From contig JAECUM010006708.1 of the NCBI GenBank assembly GCA_016617855.1, positions 62,001-126,000 on the forward strand: DNA of 64,000 bases, given 5' to 3'. How positions within the stretch are numbered: position 1 is the stretch's first letter; the number at the start of each line of letters is the position of its first letter. Below the pieces are notes generated by a model. The model saw nothing but the letters and a program-made list of their open reading frames with translations, ran no database searches and had not been told where the DNA came from. The position numbers and the translations under genes are program-made. Below, piece by piece: positions 12,000 to 24,000 of this stretch. This DNA comes from Megalonaias nervosa (lineage: Eukaryota; Mollusca; Bivalvia; Unionida; Unionidae).

Positions 12000-13700
12000 C
12001 AATCGTGACATCAAATTCACTTGTTCAAATTTATAAAATAATATACAGCATCTTTACCAATCCACCAAACCCACCACCTCTGGTTTGTGAAGGTCAATGT
12101 TCAGATCTTGAAAGAAGGTAGTGCCGAGCCAAGTGTAAAGAATTACTATCCATTACATAATATTTGCAGACACTTTTGATCAGCATAAAATAAAATAAAA
12201 ATTGGCATTATTTGTGCCATTAGGCATGGAGATGAGGTGAGGAATGCTGCGCAGTTTTTAATAGTGAATAAGTACTTGTGTAGATAACACAAAACTGTAA
12301 ACCAACATTATCACAATGAATTCATTTCTTTTCACTTCACCAATGCTTGTATATCCGAATGCGACTGTACCCAGTACATTGCCATGGGACACGAATCAGA
12401 TGAGCGACACATTAATTCCATGATTCCAGATAGATCTTGGGCTCGTGTTGACTCCGTGTCCTTAAAATTGGTTCACCTAAAATTTGTTGTTCAGCAGTAT
12501 TGGTAATTAAATAATGACTACACAAAACAATTTTTTGTTTAGAATTCAATTCATCTGAGCAAAAATAGAAAATATATGATCGAAGATGAACCCATTTCTG
12601 CTGACAAGCAGGAAAATCCACCCCAGATTTTTTTAGTGTTTTGAGGCATGTGTTATTTCATTAATATTGTCATATCGTACAAGTTATATTTTTGTGGCTA
12701 AGATTTGATTCATCTTAATTTCTGATGTTAGTATGGATGCTGTCAGTCAAGTATTATGTCAAACATTCTTGTTTCGTTCACTGGTAACAACAACAACAAC
12801 AAGAATAATAATAATCATAATAATAATGATTATTACTATTATTATTATTATTATTATTAAACACTAGTACTACTACTAATCATAAATTCAATAGATTTTT
12901 AAAATTATTTTGTTCCTCATTCTGATTTTAAGTAGTTGCAGATTTTACATTTTGGTTGCTTATGTCCTAAATAGTTTTACATCAACTGCAATTGTCTTTA
13001 TAACCTGATAAAATGTACGGTCATTTAGACCAATCTCTTCCTGAAAGTATTGTATAATTTCACTAGTATCTTTCACTCATTTTTACCAAGCTTGGACTTA
13101 TTAGTGAAGAAAATAAGATAACTGAGCCACTCAGAGGAGATTGCACCAGACTGTCGTTTTGTGTTCTCTATCTCTCTCTTTCTCTCTCATCCAGGAATGA
13201 GAAGATTAAAAATGAAAACTTAAGAAACTAGTTGAACATTCTGTTCTCAATTGGATTGTTGAAATGAATTTCATTATCAGGTAGACTTTCATTTGAAAGT
13301 CCAATTCTAATATAACTATGTGAAATTACCAGGAATACCCACTGAGGAAAACCTGGGAAATTCTTTCATGTTCAAAGAGCTAACCATGTACAAAGTATGA
13401 AACTGTAGAGTGAAACCTTCAGACAGAATATGCATTGTTGTATTGTGTGCACAATGTCTTAAATTTCGGGGAAATAAAAACCTTAGTACATACAAGTAAA
13501 AGCATAAAACCAGTGTAAATAAAAAAAACTGTTGGATTAAATCAAGAAAATCACAGCTCACATGTTGTTTTCCTGTATTTTATTGTTGCTGTTTTATAGT
13601 TCGTGTGTTATGAAATTGAGAAAACAATGATTACAAAGTAGGTTCACATGCTCATGCTGTTAAAAAGACTTAGCAACCAATTGACCATTTGTGTTATGGC
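12000..13700. other. No secure gene; candidate splice signals only
   Basis: On the minus strand there are isolated candidate exons, for example a segment ending at 13,327 before GTAATTTC and reading FHTLYMVSSLNMKEFPRFSS. None joins the 11.7 kb exon in phase, so they are not called. Confidence 0.35.
12787..12862. repeat. (AAC/AAT)n-(ATT)n microsatellite
   Basis: AAC units, then AAT, then ATT units; the last two form an imperfect palindrome like that at 2.6 kb. Confidence 0.9.
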
Positions 13701-13710
13701 CTTTGTTATG

Positions 13711-15292
13711 TATACACCTCTTCCTTGATAACTCGCGCACATCGGGGTCCAGAAACACAGACCTCACTATAAGCGAAGGCACGAGTTACTGAGGGACCTC
13801 CAAAAACCCGTTAGACATCCAGAAAACCGCGGGTTGGTGTTGGGGGGGGGGGACTGGGCTGTTTAATTGCTGAATCCTCGTTTTATAATCGAGTCGAGAA
13901 AAATTGTCAATAAAGCACTTTTCTGATGAAGTTGTTTATTATTATCTATATATATCACATTTATTTTCAAAATGTCCAACATCTGAAAGAGCAATAACAT
14001 GACTGCAACTGTTTTCAACAACCAAACACGGTACGCGAAAACATTCATGTATTGCATGGCCTTTTGTTTTGTTGATTAGTTTGTTTCCCGGAGTGATGCA
14101 TAATAGTATTTCATGAAACGAGGAGTCTATGAAGCAGGGAACCAGACTAACTGTTGATACACTACCAAACAAGATTCATTTTTATCAAAAACATGCAACA
14201 TTTATTTCGGGAGACAATCATCTACGTCGAAACTCAATTTTTGTATTTTTCAATTATTAAAATATTGATGCCATGATTTTACTGCAAAAGTAATAGTGAA
14301 ACTTCTTATCATGCATGAGGATATCTCTATGTGCGAATTCAAGATTTCTCTGAAACTTGTTTTTCCCACAATGGTCCGTATCTGTGAAACAAAGCTCTTT
14401 ATATTAGGAAGTACTTATTTTGCTTGGTTGCCTTGCTATCTTTAATCACATTTATGATTGAGTAGGTTAATTTGTGGTAGTTTAATTAGATATGTACACA
14501 ATAAAATGTATCACAGTGTTCGATTGATCAAATGAAATGAGTTACCCGACATACGACCAGTGCCGCTGGTTCTTAAGCATGTAGGATTTGTATGCCTTTT
14601 GACTTTTTTTTTTATTCCACCTGCTTTATTTCATTCAAAAGACGTAATTACCATGATAATAGAAAAGGAGGCCCGCTTTTTATTTAGTGCAACAATACAA
14701 CAAATGCTTCCACTAGTCCGATATCAAAACATGGTGGGCACTTAATTAGGTTCTCAGCGAAATGCACACGGACATAGCTGTTACAGTAGATTGACATATT
14801 TTGCATTTAATTACAAGAGGACACATTACATTTATGATGATTACACTTAAAAGGAACTAAAATATAGAACTAGAACTAAAATTTCAATTGATAAAAAATT
14901 ATTTAATTGGTATTTATTTATTAACGTACTGCCTCCGCTTGGCGTAAGTGACATTTTCATTGACCAAAATGTCCTTGAATATTGTTAATTGCGGTTTACA
15001 AAAAATGTCGTTTGAAAAGAAAATATAACAAATTATATGACTTTTTATTAAAAGTTGATATTTCATAATGTTGATTAAATTTCCAGATCCTATCTACCAT
15101 TTTCAGCGATAAAACAAGCGATATATCAAAAGTTTCCTTTACCAATTTTGATCGCGATTTTGTTCAAGTTCAACAAATAGGGTCAGGTTTTTTTGGTATT
15201 TTCTGGTTTAAAAATTGGGATCCACGCCTGACCCTGCTTTATAAGCAGGTTTGAGAGTTACCAGGGCACGAGTTATCGAGGGAGTTGTGTAT
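13711..15292. mobile_element. Terminal-inverted-repeat element, pogo/Tigger-like, non-autonomous
   Basis: The left end (TACACCTCTTCCTTGATAAC, followed by TCG) and the reverse of the right end (TACACAACTCCCTCGATAAC, followed by TCG) form imperfect terminal inverted repeats beside TA dinucleotides. The CTCGATAACTCG core recalls Tigger/pogo termini. The left end also has an inverted second copy near 13,783. No transposase was recognised inside. Confidence 0.5.
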
Positions 15293-15299
15293 TTGTATT

Positions 15300-15935
15300 T
15301 TGCACTTGATTGTTGACCATTAATGTGGGTTGTACTTCAGGATGATTGTCAATTGTGAACCATATGTTAAGATAGCTATATTTTGCCTATGATTGTAGGT
15401 TAAAAATAGTTTATGTGCTCAGAATGTTCTAGAAACAGACTTATTTATGACTTGATTGGAATTTTGCTTATAAGGAGTCACATCAAAGTCAAGTGAAAAT
15501 GTGTATAAATTGGGACTTGGCAAGCAAATAAATCATATTAGATGACTCTCTGGAATCCATTTAATATCAGAGTTTACAGTTGTTTTCAGACATAATTTGA
15601 GAGGAATTAATTATCTAAAGTATTCGTTAGAATTACTAAGTCTTTATTGACTTTGGTTTTATAGTGCAATGAACTTAGTGTGAAATCATTCAAGACATTC
15701 TTGATTGCATGATTGTTATACATCAGGACATTCAAGACTATTTGGAATTCATTGGGAGCATTATATACTTTTGGACTTGTGATAGGGCATTTAGGACTAT
15801 TTATGATCTAATTGACAATACTATAATTGTGGCTTAAAGTTTCACTTTGTATGATAGAGAAATAAAGTGCTTCTTGATTTTACTCAAATTGTTGGTTTCA
15901 CTTTTTTCTGATGCTTAAGAGCTAGATTCGTAACA
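15300..15935 (+). mobile_element. LTR-like element (solo LTR) with heat-shock element and TATA box
   Basis: Features appear in LTR order. A perfect heat-shock element lies at 15421-15436 (GAA-tg-TTC-ta-GAA), TATAAAT at 15504, AATAAA at 15861, a TAACA end at 15935, and TGGTGGATCA at 15941 as a possible primer-binding site. A second copy lies at 39.4 kb. No internal retroelement genes follow. The left border is uncertain and abuts the transposon ending at 15,292. Confidence 0.5.
15421..15510 (+). promoter_or_regulatory. Heat-shock element plus TATA box, copy 1
   Basis: AGAATGTTCTAGAAAC is a perfect three-unit nGAAnnTTCnnGAAn heat-shock factor site. TATAAAT follows 83 bases downstream, a spacing typical of HSP promoters. 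Confidence 0.5.
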
Positions 15936-16269
15936 GAAATTGGTGGATCATTTGGGATATCAATTTTTTAAAAAACATTTCAGAGATAGCAAAAATTGTT
16001 TTTTAAAATTTATATTAATATATTTATAATGTTTATAAATAGATGGACAGATAATCTTGTTAATCTGGTGTCGGTGTAGATGTAAGTAAAAAAATATTAA
16101 AAGTGACTGTTAGTTAAAAAGATGAGAACTTGAAGGACCCATCACAGATTATTCTTATCAATATGTGGTACATGAGTAACAGTTGAGGAAAAGACTTTAC
16201 TAACACACAGTTAGGACTGTGACTCAGGATACAATCCGAGTTTCCATACAGAAGAAAAGTTACACATAC

Positions 16270-16390
16270 AAATCTGGTCAAGAGTGGTATTGTCGGCATG
16301 AATCAGGTCATCAGCTAACTTCTTGACTTCTGTCTGGTCCAATGCTATGATTTTTCTGACTTCATAAACCACAAATTCTTCTACCATCTC
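16270..16390 (-). CDS. Diverged duplicate of the 7.5 kb exon
   Basis: Acceptor GTGTTGCAG, donor ATTT|GTATGT. It reads EMVEEFVVYEVRKIIALDQT, then EVKKLADDLIHADNTTLDQI. Compared with the 7.5 kb exon it has many conservative changes, one extra codon, no stop and a retained donor. However, small indels at its 5' border shift the entry phase from 1 to 0. It may belong to a paralogous gene or be an alternative exon. An open stretch at 16,672-16,938 upstream on the same strand (EEIDMAIKLKPGDEHAMCIF) could be a partner exon but lacks good signals. Confidence 0.42.
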
Positions 16391-16523
16391 CTGCAACACA
16401 CAAAGATATCAAATGTTGGCATAATGATCTTTACTGACGAAATTCTTAACACTAGATATGGAGAGATTTTTAATGAATTAAACTTTGCTAAGAATATATG
16501 GAATTTAATATTTAATCCAGTGC

Positions 16524-16525
<2 letters not shown>

Positions 16526-16554
<29 letters not shown>
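16526..16554. repeat. (TA)n microsatellite
   Basis: TA run next to the duplicated-exon segment. Confidence 0.9.
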
Positions 16555-16557
<3 letters not shown>

Positions 16558-17207
16558 GTGTGTTTTCATTATAAGTTACGGAAAGTCTGACTTAACCGAT
16601 ACTTTTGATAAACTGTTGTTCTGATAACTCAGCAAATAACTTTATTAGATGGTTAACAACTAATAACTTATTTAATCAGTAATTAGAGTCAGAGTTGGCC
16701 TAGCTAACAGTCCGATCAGTTTTCTTAATGTTTTAGACAGATGGCCTTGGCACATGGAAAAATTAAGCAGAGTGTTCTCTGCATTACACATTACAATAAA
16801 TGGGCTATTTTCAAGGTCGATAACTTTGATTAAGTTGTCCTTTCTTCTAAAAATACACATGGCATGCTCATCACCTGGTTTTAACTTGATTGCCATATCT
16901 ATTTCCTCCATTACGAAAAGAAGAAATGTTCCTTGCACTGACTTTTTTATGTGGATTTTGTTGCAGTGAATAATGTAAAAGTCATGTGTTAATTGGCTAA
17001 TAATTAATCATCACAGGAAACACCTCTCATATCCCCATGTGTCAATAAGGCCACAATCTCAGTAGGATGCCATTAATTAATGATAATCAATTTTCAACAG
17101 ATTATCAGCAGGGGAATTAAAATAAAAGAATACATTAGCAAAGAAACACATATATCAACAACTGTACTCAGGTTAAGTAAAAGTATACAATTACCTAAAA
17201 TAACTAT

Positions 17208-17535
17208 GAACCACTCTGGTGACCTAGTGGTTAGAGTGTCTGCCTCAGATGTGGGAGGTCACTGGTTCGAACCCCGGCTGAGTCATACCAAAGACTTATA
17301 AAAATGGTATTAACATCTGCCTTGTTTGACGCTCAGCATTAAGTGGTTAATATTAGGACTGGTCAGCCTGGTGTCAGGATAATGTGACTGGGTGGGACAT
17401 CATGCTATATGTCTACAGCGTGATGCCCCAGTGCTAGACATCAATATAAACTGCCACACTGCAGACATCGTAGCAATTTGACTGAAATTTTTTTAGAGCT
17501 ACATTAAAATCCACATCACACACACACACACACAA
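17208..17535 (+). mobile_element. tRNA-derived SINE, family A
   Basis: The head CCACTCTGGTGACCTAGTGG carries the A box; the B box is GGTTCGAACCC. The body is shared with the copies at 9.6, 35.2, 60.2 and 62.4 kb, and the tail is (CA)n. It is the forward-oriented copy and is nearly full length. Confidence 0.82.
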
Positions 17536-18770
17536 TAACTGTGTAGTTTGGGAAAGATAGACAGTGGAAAAGTAATACAACCAATACACCATTAGTATTA
17601 TTATGCTTAAAATCTATGAAAAGGATGGAATAGTGTGGCCACTCTTGTATTTAGGGATGTGTAGATATTTGGTTTGATTAATGACTAAAACTGGAAAGCA
17701 GGTTTATCTTCCCTGAAGAGCAGACTTTTATACCCATAGAAACCAAATAACCAGGAACTAAACAAATCAGATGCATTTGGTTTTCACACTTAGTAACATA
17801 GATGGCACTCTACAGTTTCATATTTTTCAAAGGGTTAGATTGTGAAAGAAAAATATTTCCCTACTGGTTATAGTGGCTATTGAAAAAAAAGACATTGTAT
17901 ATCTTAAGTGTTGTTCAAAGAACTTTTAATTCCTTTTATTTTAGTGTATGATTGATGGCTGTAATATTCCGAGTTATATAGTATACAGCTTGGCTTTACT
18001 TCAGATGTCCACTGCTAGCTCTGCTTGGTCATTTTCACTTTCTGGACTTCAGAAGTAAATTTTAAAAAAAAAGCTGATAACTGTTTTTACATTTTTTGTA
18101 TATTTGCTAAGTCATGTATTGCACTTTCAGAAGCTGGTATCATCTAGACTGGCAAAATTCATTTGCTCTAATTTAATAACTTTACTTTAGATTAATTGAG
18201 GCTGATTTTTTGAGCAAATGGGAGCAGTCATTTTGGTGAACTGTATACTTAAATCATAACATCTGTAGAGTGTGCCGGTAAAGACCACAAGTCGCAAGCA
18301 TCAAAACAGTCCTTTTGAATAATTTTCCTGTTTTTTTCATCACAGGACTGTATTTACTAATTGCAGAGTCCCACACAAGCCCACCCACCCCAAACAACCT
18401 TATGATGAAAAGTGAGGCAATTTAAATTTGCACGTTGCATTTTCTCAGTATAGCAACCAATGTTATGCTGAAAGACAGGAACATGAAACTTGCCACAATT
18501 ATTCCTGAGCGGTTGAGAAAGCAAGGGAATTATGCAAATTAAAGATAGCAGTCATTTTATTCTAATATTTATTTGATACTTTATCAAATTTATAATAAAT
18601 GTTACACATACCATGGAGATAATCTTGTAACTGTTTTGTGTCTTGAACCTAGATTTGTGAGGTAGTAGTTCTCCAGAGTTATTATTATTGGGTTAGTATT
18701 ATTGAAGAAACAGATTTTACTAGAAAAAAAAATTGGTTTTCATGTTCAATATAGTTCTTACTTACTGCAG

Positions 18771-19194
18771 ACACACTTAGAACACAATTGTTCCTGTCTA
18801 CACATTGTAGAAATGGAAACTAGCTCTAATTTAGAATTTAAAAAGCAATACTTGTGGAATGAAAGCATGGGTTATCTTGAGATGTTAAGTGCTGTAATTC
18901 AGGGTACAATAGCAAGCATTGTTAGCCCCAGACACACTAGAACAAACCTTCAACCTATTTCTGATCACCAGGTTTTTGTTGAAATTTTAGACTTTGTCAG
19001 TCATACAGCAAGTTTAAACATGTTTTTTATTTAATTGTTTTTTTTTTTGTTATAATTCACTCTTAGTAATACAGGTTCAGATTTAAAATGTTCATTTGCA
19101 GGACAGTAAGAAAGGAAAAAAAAGAAAAAGAAAAACCACTGACCATTCACAGTGTATCATCAAACATTTTAAATATGCTAGCTCTGTGGACTGA
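18771..19194 (+). CDS. Last two exons of an unrecognised plus-strand gene, basic C-terminus with PIP-box-like motif
   Basis: Exon 18771-18971 (acceptor ACTTACTGCAG, donor CACCAG|GTTTTT) gives 67 in-phase codons beginning THLEHNCSCLHIVEMETSS and ending TNLQPISDHQ. Exon 19102-19194 (acceptor CATTTGCAG) adds DSKKGKKRKRKTTDHSQCII, then KHFKYASSVD and TGA. The KKGKKRKRK run is a probable nuclear localisation signal. QCIIKHFK resembles the Q-x-x-I-x-x-aromatic pattern of PCNA-interacting peptides but has Lys where a second aromatic is usual. No family is recognised. Upstream exons were not secured. It ends 1.7 kb before the first visible HDAC8 exon. Confidence 0.4.
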
Positions 19195-19479
19195 ATCTTG
19201 GGCTACAGAGGCACTAAGCAAGTGTATTACTTACTCTAAGGGCATCAATCAAAAGAGAAGCAAGATGCCCTTGTAAGCCTGAGATCATTCAGTTTGCTGA
19301 CATCTGCCTATTAGCCAAATGAAAAAGCAGACCAAATGAAAAAGCAGATGCTCTGTATATGTGGGTGACTGTGATACAGTCTTTTGAATTTGCTTCTGCT
19401 GTTTTTGATCATTTTTGTTACAAAAACAATGCTTTCAGAGTTTCTCTATCTTTATTATCATCCTATATATTTGATGTCA

Positions 19480-20830
19480 TATCAGCATCATTTATGAACT
19501 ATTGAAAAGCAGCCTATATGCCAGCTTGCTTTCTGTCAGATTTGCTTAAAATCTGTGCAGGAGTTTTTAGCTCATCTTCTCATAAGGTCAGATGTGTTTA
19601 TGATATAGCCCTGCATCAGGGGCGCATTATCCATTGCCTCGCGTTCTTCAGCAATTGCTATTCTTATCATCTTCTCATAAACCGCTGCACTCGTTAGAAA
19701 CAAATTTGTCAAAATACATTGAACAAAATATGACCATATTTGACATGAGGCCTCTTTGCATGAAGGCCTTATGCCAATTTGCATTCAAATATCGCTCTTG
19801 TTACTTAAAATATGAAGTCTTGCAGTGAATTTTTCTCATACAATGCTGAAATGAAATTGACCAAATGTGACAGAAAGCATCTGGGCATGAAAGCTATTTA
19901 ATTTTGTACAAATGATGCTAATCTGCTGTCCAGTACACTGCGGTTGTTGTATAAAGAATAATGTTGAAACAGCTTAAAAACACTGCTTAACAGAATTTGA
20001 TCAAATTTGACAGAAAATACATGTATCCTGACATGAAGTCCTTTACAGATGATGGCAATCTACAATCAAATATGGCTGATATTACAAAATGTTTTCAGTA
20101 ATCTTGAACAAAATAACGCAAAACAGAATTTGAATAAATTTGGCAGAAAGCATACTAACTTGAGGCCCTTTCAGATTTATGCAAATGACATTGATCTGCA
20201 ATCAACTATGGCAGTGGTTAAAAAAATAAAAAAAATATTTAAACAATTTGATTTAAAGAAAAATACAGAACAGAATTTAACAAATTTGACAGAAAGCATC
20301 GAACCATAAATGCCTTTCAGTGGTGGACAAATAATGCTGATATGTGTTCAAATGTAGTTTAAATTACAAAAATAATAGAGAAACCTTGAAACAACTGTTT
20401 TCATAATATAGGCAATCAACAGCAGGGGACAAAATTTCTACAGAAAGCATCCCACAGGCTCAGATTTCTTGGTCAGCCACTCTCACATTTAACTATAAGG
20501 CAGATGTCAGAGAGGCGACCTGAGTATCAGGTTTGATTGAGTCTCTTTCTTTGAGGTAAAGTTATTTATATCTTTCTATTTTTATTAACAGCATGCCAGC
20601 ATGATTTTGGTGAAACATTTTCAAACTCTTTTCAGTGTTTTTGAGAAATAGTCATTTAAAGGTTTTTCTATGAATGCTTTGATAAAGCAGCCATATGTAG
20701 ATGGCAGATTGGCATTATAAATCTGAAAGTGTTCAAGTCAGGATGTTCTGCTCATAGTTTGTATTAAATTGATCTGGTGGTTTTTGAGAATAAATATAAA
20801 ATAGCAAAGATTGACAGACAGCATATCTTG
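19480..20830 (+). repeat. Decayed satellite, period about 140 bp
   Basis: The string GACAGAAAGCAT or a close variant recurs near 19868, 20009, 20142, 20289, 20438 and 20814, each followed by a 'GACATGAGGCCTTTCAGAT' type segment and 'CAATCAAATATGGC'. It lies directly before the first visible HDAC8 exon and between it and the upstream gene. Confidence 0.7.
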
Positions 20831-20908
20831 GATGCACAGACATACTATAAGCTCACTGATGGTCAGATACACTCAAGATGTACAGTATCTTATACTCATA
20901 ATTTTTAG

Positions 20909-21081
20909 GATCCTGGCTCATGTTAAGGACCGTTACAAGCCTGAGGTGGTGGTTTGCCAGTGTGGAGCAGATGGAATTGCTGGGGATCCCATGGAATCCT
21001 TTAACCTGACCCCAGTGGCCCTCATGAAGTGTATCTACCTCTTGCTCAGCTGGAACCTTCCCATCATGCTCCTGGGAGGAG
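20909..21081 (+). CDS. HDAC8: HDAC8 exon with the zinc-ligand Asp
   Basis: The acceptor is ATTTTTAG and the donor is GAG|GTAAGAA. The exon starts with the last base of a codon and reads [12 protein letters not shown], then [19 protein letters not shown], then a hydrophobic stretch ending LLGG. It ends one base into the next Gly codon. It corresponds to roughly residues 245-303 of human HDAC8. A decayed satellite of about 140 bp lies immediately upstream. Confidence 0.9.
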
Positions 21082-24000
21082 GTAAGAATTTCATTTTGTT
21101 TTGGAATATCTGAAACAGCAAATGCTAAATGTTTTTTTCAGTGTAGGGATTGGCACAAATTCATACTCATTGATCAGATTAATTGTATCCAGTAAGGATA
21201 GTTCAGTCCTACAATGTTTATTGGCTCATTCGGACAACTTGACACGTGACAAGATCAACAAGTCATGGCTGCTTAAATACATGTAATGATTTTTTGCCAT
21301 TGAAAATTAATTGTGTGCATCAGACTTTTAGAAAACTGCTTTGTTGGTCTCATTTGGCAAAACAACCAAAAGCGAGGTCACATGCCTGCTTAATAAAGCT
21401 CTGATATTTAATTTAAAAAACAAGCATTTATTGAGCATATATACATATCAATCACAATTAGATAATCAGCAGATGAACATATTCTTTCACAAATGGCTGT
21501 TACCTACAAGCATTTAGGTGTTAACACATGTAATTAGCCATAAAAACTCACTCTTTTACATGGTGCAAAAACTTCAGATTAGCCTATTGTTAGCCCTAAT
21601 CTGTGTCAAGCACTGTTTTAACCTTGCATGTCCTTGGGACATTTTTCTGGTCTTTGCCTCATAGATCAGACTACTACAGTACTTGTTAACCATAATTAAT
21701 CTGTTATAGTGTGTGTCAAGAATTTAGCATTTAAAATATATTTCCAAGTTTCAGACGAGTTTCAGTTTTTTGGGGTTTTTAAAAGCATAAAATTGAAATT
21801 TGGAATTAAATTTGTTTCAGTATTCAAAGTTGAGGGGTTTATGTTTACTGGGAAGAAAATGGCAATAAGGAAGGAAAAATTCTGGACTAAAATTTTTTCT
21901 TGGTCTTATTGGGCATTCTGGTATAATTAGGTTTTGGTTTGGAGATGTTTCACTGTAATAGTAATAACAACTAATGACAACAACTACAATAATAAAAATA
22001 ATAATAATAATGAATTTACTTTTTTGTTTGTGGGGTACCAGTTTTAATGGATTTCATGGTTATTCCAGATTATGAATTTAAAACCCAGCAAAACAAATCA
22101 TATGCTATGCAGAAAACTTCCTCTCCCATTTCTTACTGATTCATTCATATTGATCAGAAAAAGTGAATTATGTGATAATTCAGCTTCATTACTGTAATAA
22201 AATATTATCTTTTTACATGCATTGTTTTTAAATCTGGTGGTCAGAAACAGAAGAACTCATGAGATGGCCTTTATAATTGTCTGTATTCCATCATACAAAG
22301 TCACCCCATCTCCTAGGACAAGTTGTTGTCACAGCTCCTCCCAAACAACTTGGAGGTTTACCGTGAAACTTCACAGACATTCATCTAAAGATCAGGATGG
22401 TTCTAAATCAGAATTGTGTTGCTCAGACAGTCAATATGGCTTCCACAGCAGCCATCTTGACAATCTTGTTAGCATAACTCCATCCAAAGATATTCATATC
22501 TACATGGGATTTTCACAAAAAACTTGTTTTGATGTCGAATATAATTGGATCCAAATGAAAATGGTGCTGATCCAACATCTAGTATGGCATTCATAGTAGC
22601 TAACTTGAAACTTTATTTATCACTACACCTGAAATGAAAGTCATGTTGATATAGGATTTTTACCAGAAGACATCTTATGATTACTCGTATGAATGTGTTT
22701 CTGTTTAGACATCCAGTATGGCCGCTACAGCAGCTATCTTGAAAATCTTATCTCTGTGGATGGTCATACCAAATTGGGGTTTTCGCTGAAAGACTTACGA
22801 TGTCTGGTTGGTTCAAACATGAAAATGGTGCTGATCTAGTGTCCATTATCAACACTGTAATTGCCACCATAAAAATGTTGTTATCGTTATTTCACCTTGA
22901 TGCCAACCATTCCTGTAGCCTTATGTATTGAGATACTGATTTTCAAAGTTGGGCAAGTTAACTTTTCCAAGTTGCAAGTTCAGGACAAGAGCTTTATTCC
23001 TGTTTTAAAAAGTTGGGAATATTCATATTTTAATACTTTAATCACTTGATCTATCTTTATCTGCCCATTCATTTCTTCAGGGTGTGTTGAACACTTGATT
23101 CCACCCCTTCCATGTATACATTTACATCCAGTATCACCTAGTGAGGGTCATTGATAACTGATTCATGTGTGCATGTTTATTACCACATGACTGCATTTGG
23201 GTTAAGCAGCCAAATCAAAACTTGCTGAACAAAACAAAACCCATATGATTAATCAACAGTGTTTACTCAAACCAGATCCTCATGAATGGCTCACTCTTAT
23301 TTTAATCCAATGAGTAAGTCTAGTTAAATTAATGAATGGAACTAACTGACTTTATTGTTGGTTTCCTTTATGAAATGATTGCTTTTGTGGCTCACCTTGT
23401 CATGAGATAGAATCCCAGTCTCCAACCTTTGCCACACAGCCGCAGATTCCAGAACTTGGGTAGCTGATCCCCTTTTTCTGAATTGGAACAGTCTTCCTCA
23501 GTAAACACCCTTTCCTGTTACACCTCAAATTCACTCTTACATATTGTCCTAACATAATATGATACGCAGTTGTATTTGAAGAATAAACTAAATTTTTAGA
23601 ATAAAATATGTTTTTTAGATAACACTTATCAGTCATAATGCAGCATACCATCTAAAGTCCTTCCCGTCTTTACATCCTGTGAAGAGCAATCACATCCATT
23701 CCAGTAGTAAATTACGATTGATGTGATTTGGTACCAATCCCTCTATCCAAAGGGAGAGCATTCTATTCTGATATCTACCTTGGTAAGCAGAGAACCTTTT
23801 AGCACGTTTTTTTGGTAAAAACCAGCCAAAAAGACAAAACAAATCCTCCTCTTTATCTTGGGAGTGCAGATTTGTGAGGTAGTGCATCGACTCCTTACGT
23901 ATATGATATTATTGAATGAACATATCTTACTCAAAAAATTTGTTTCATGATAAAGAGAAAGTGTTTTGAGAGTTATTTTACTGGTCAGTTGCTAAACATC

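Noticed and set aside
13316..13561. Minus-strand frame with possible exon FHTLYMVSSLNMKEFPRFSS
   Set aside because: The borders look reasonable, but the end phase does not fit the 11.7 kb exon and no family resemblance was seen.
16672..16938. 88-codon minus-strand frame (EEIDMAIKLKPGDEHAMCIF)
   Set aside because: It looks protein-like, but no family was recognised and the only usable donor (ATT|GTAATG) is weak. It is mentioned under the 16.3 kb exon but not called.
17208..17290. tRNA gene candidate with A and B boxes
   Set aside because: The same head occurs at 9.9, 35.5 and 60.5 kb followed by a common body and a CA tail. It is a tRNA-derived SINE, and the cloverleaf is degraded.
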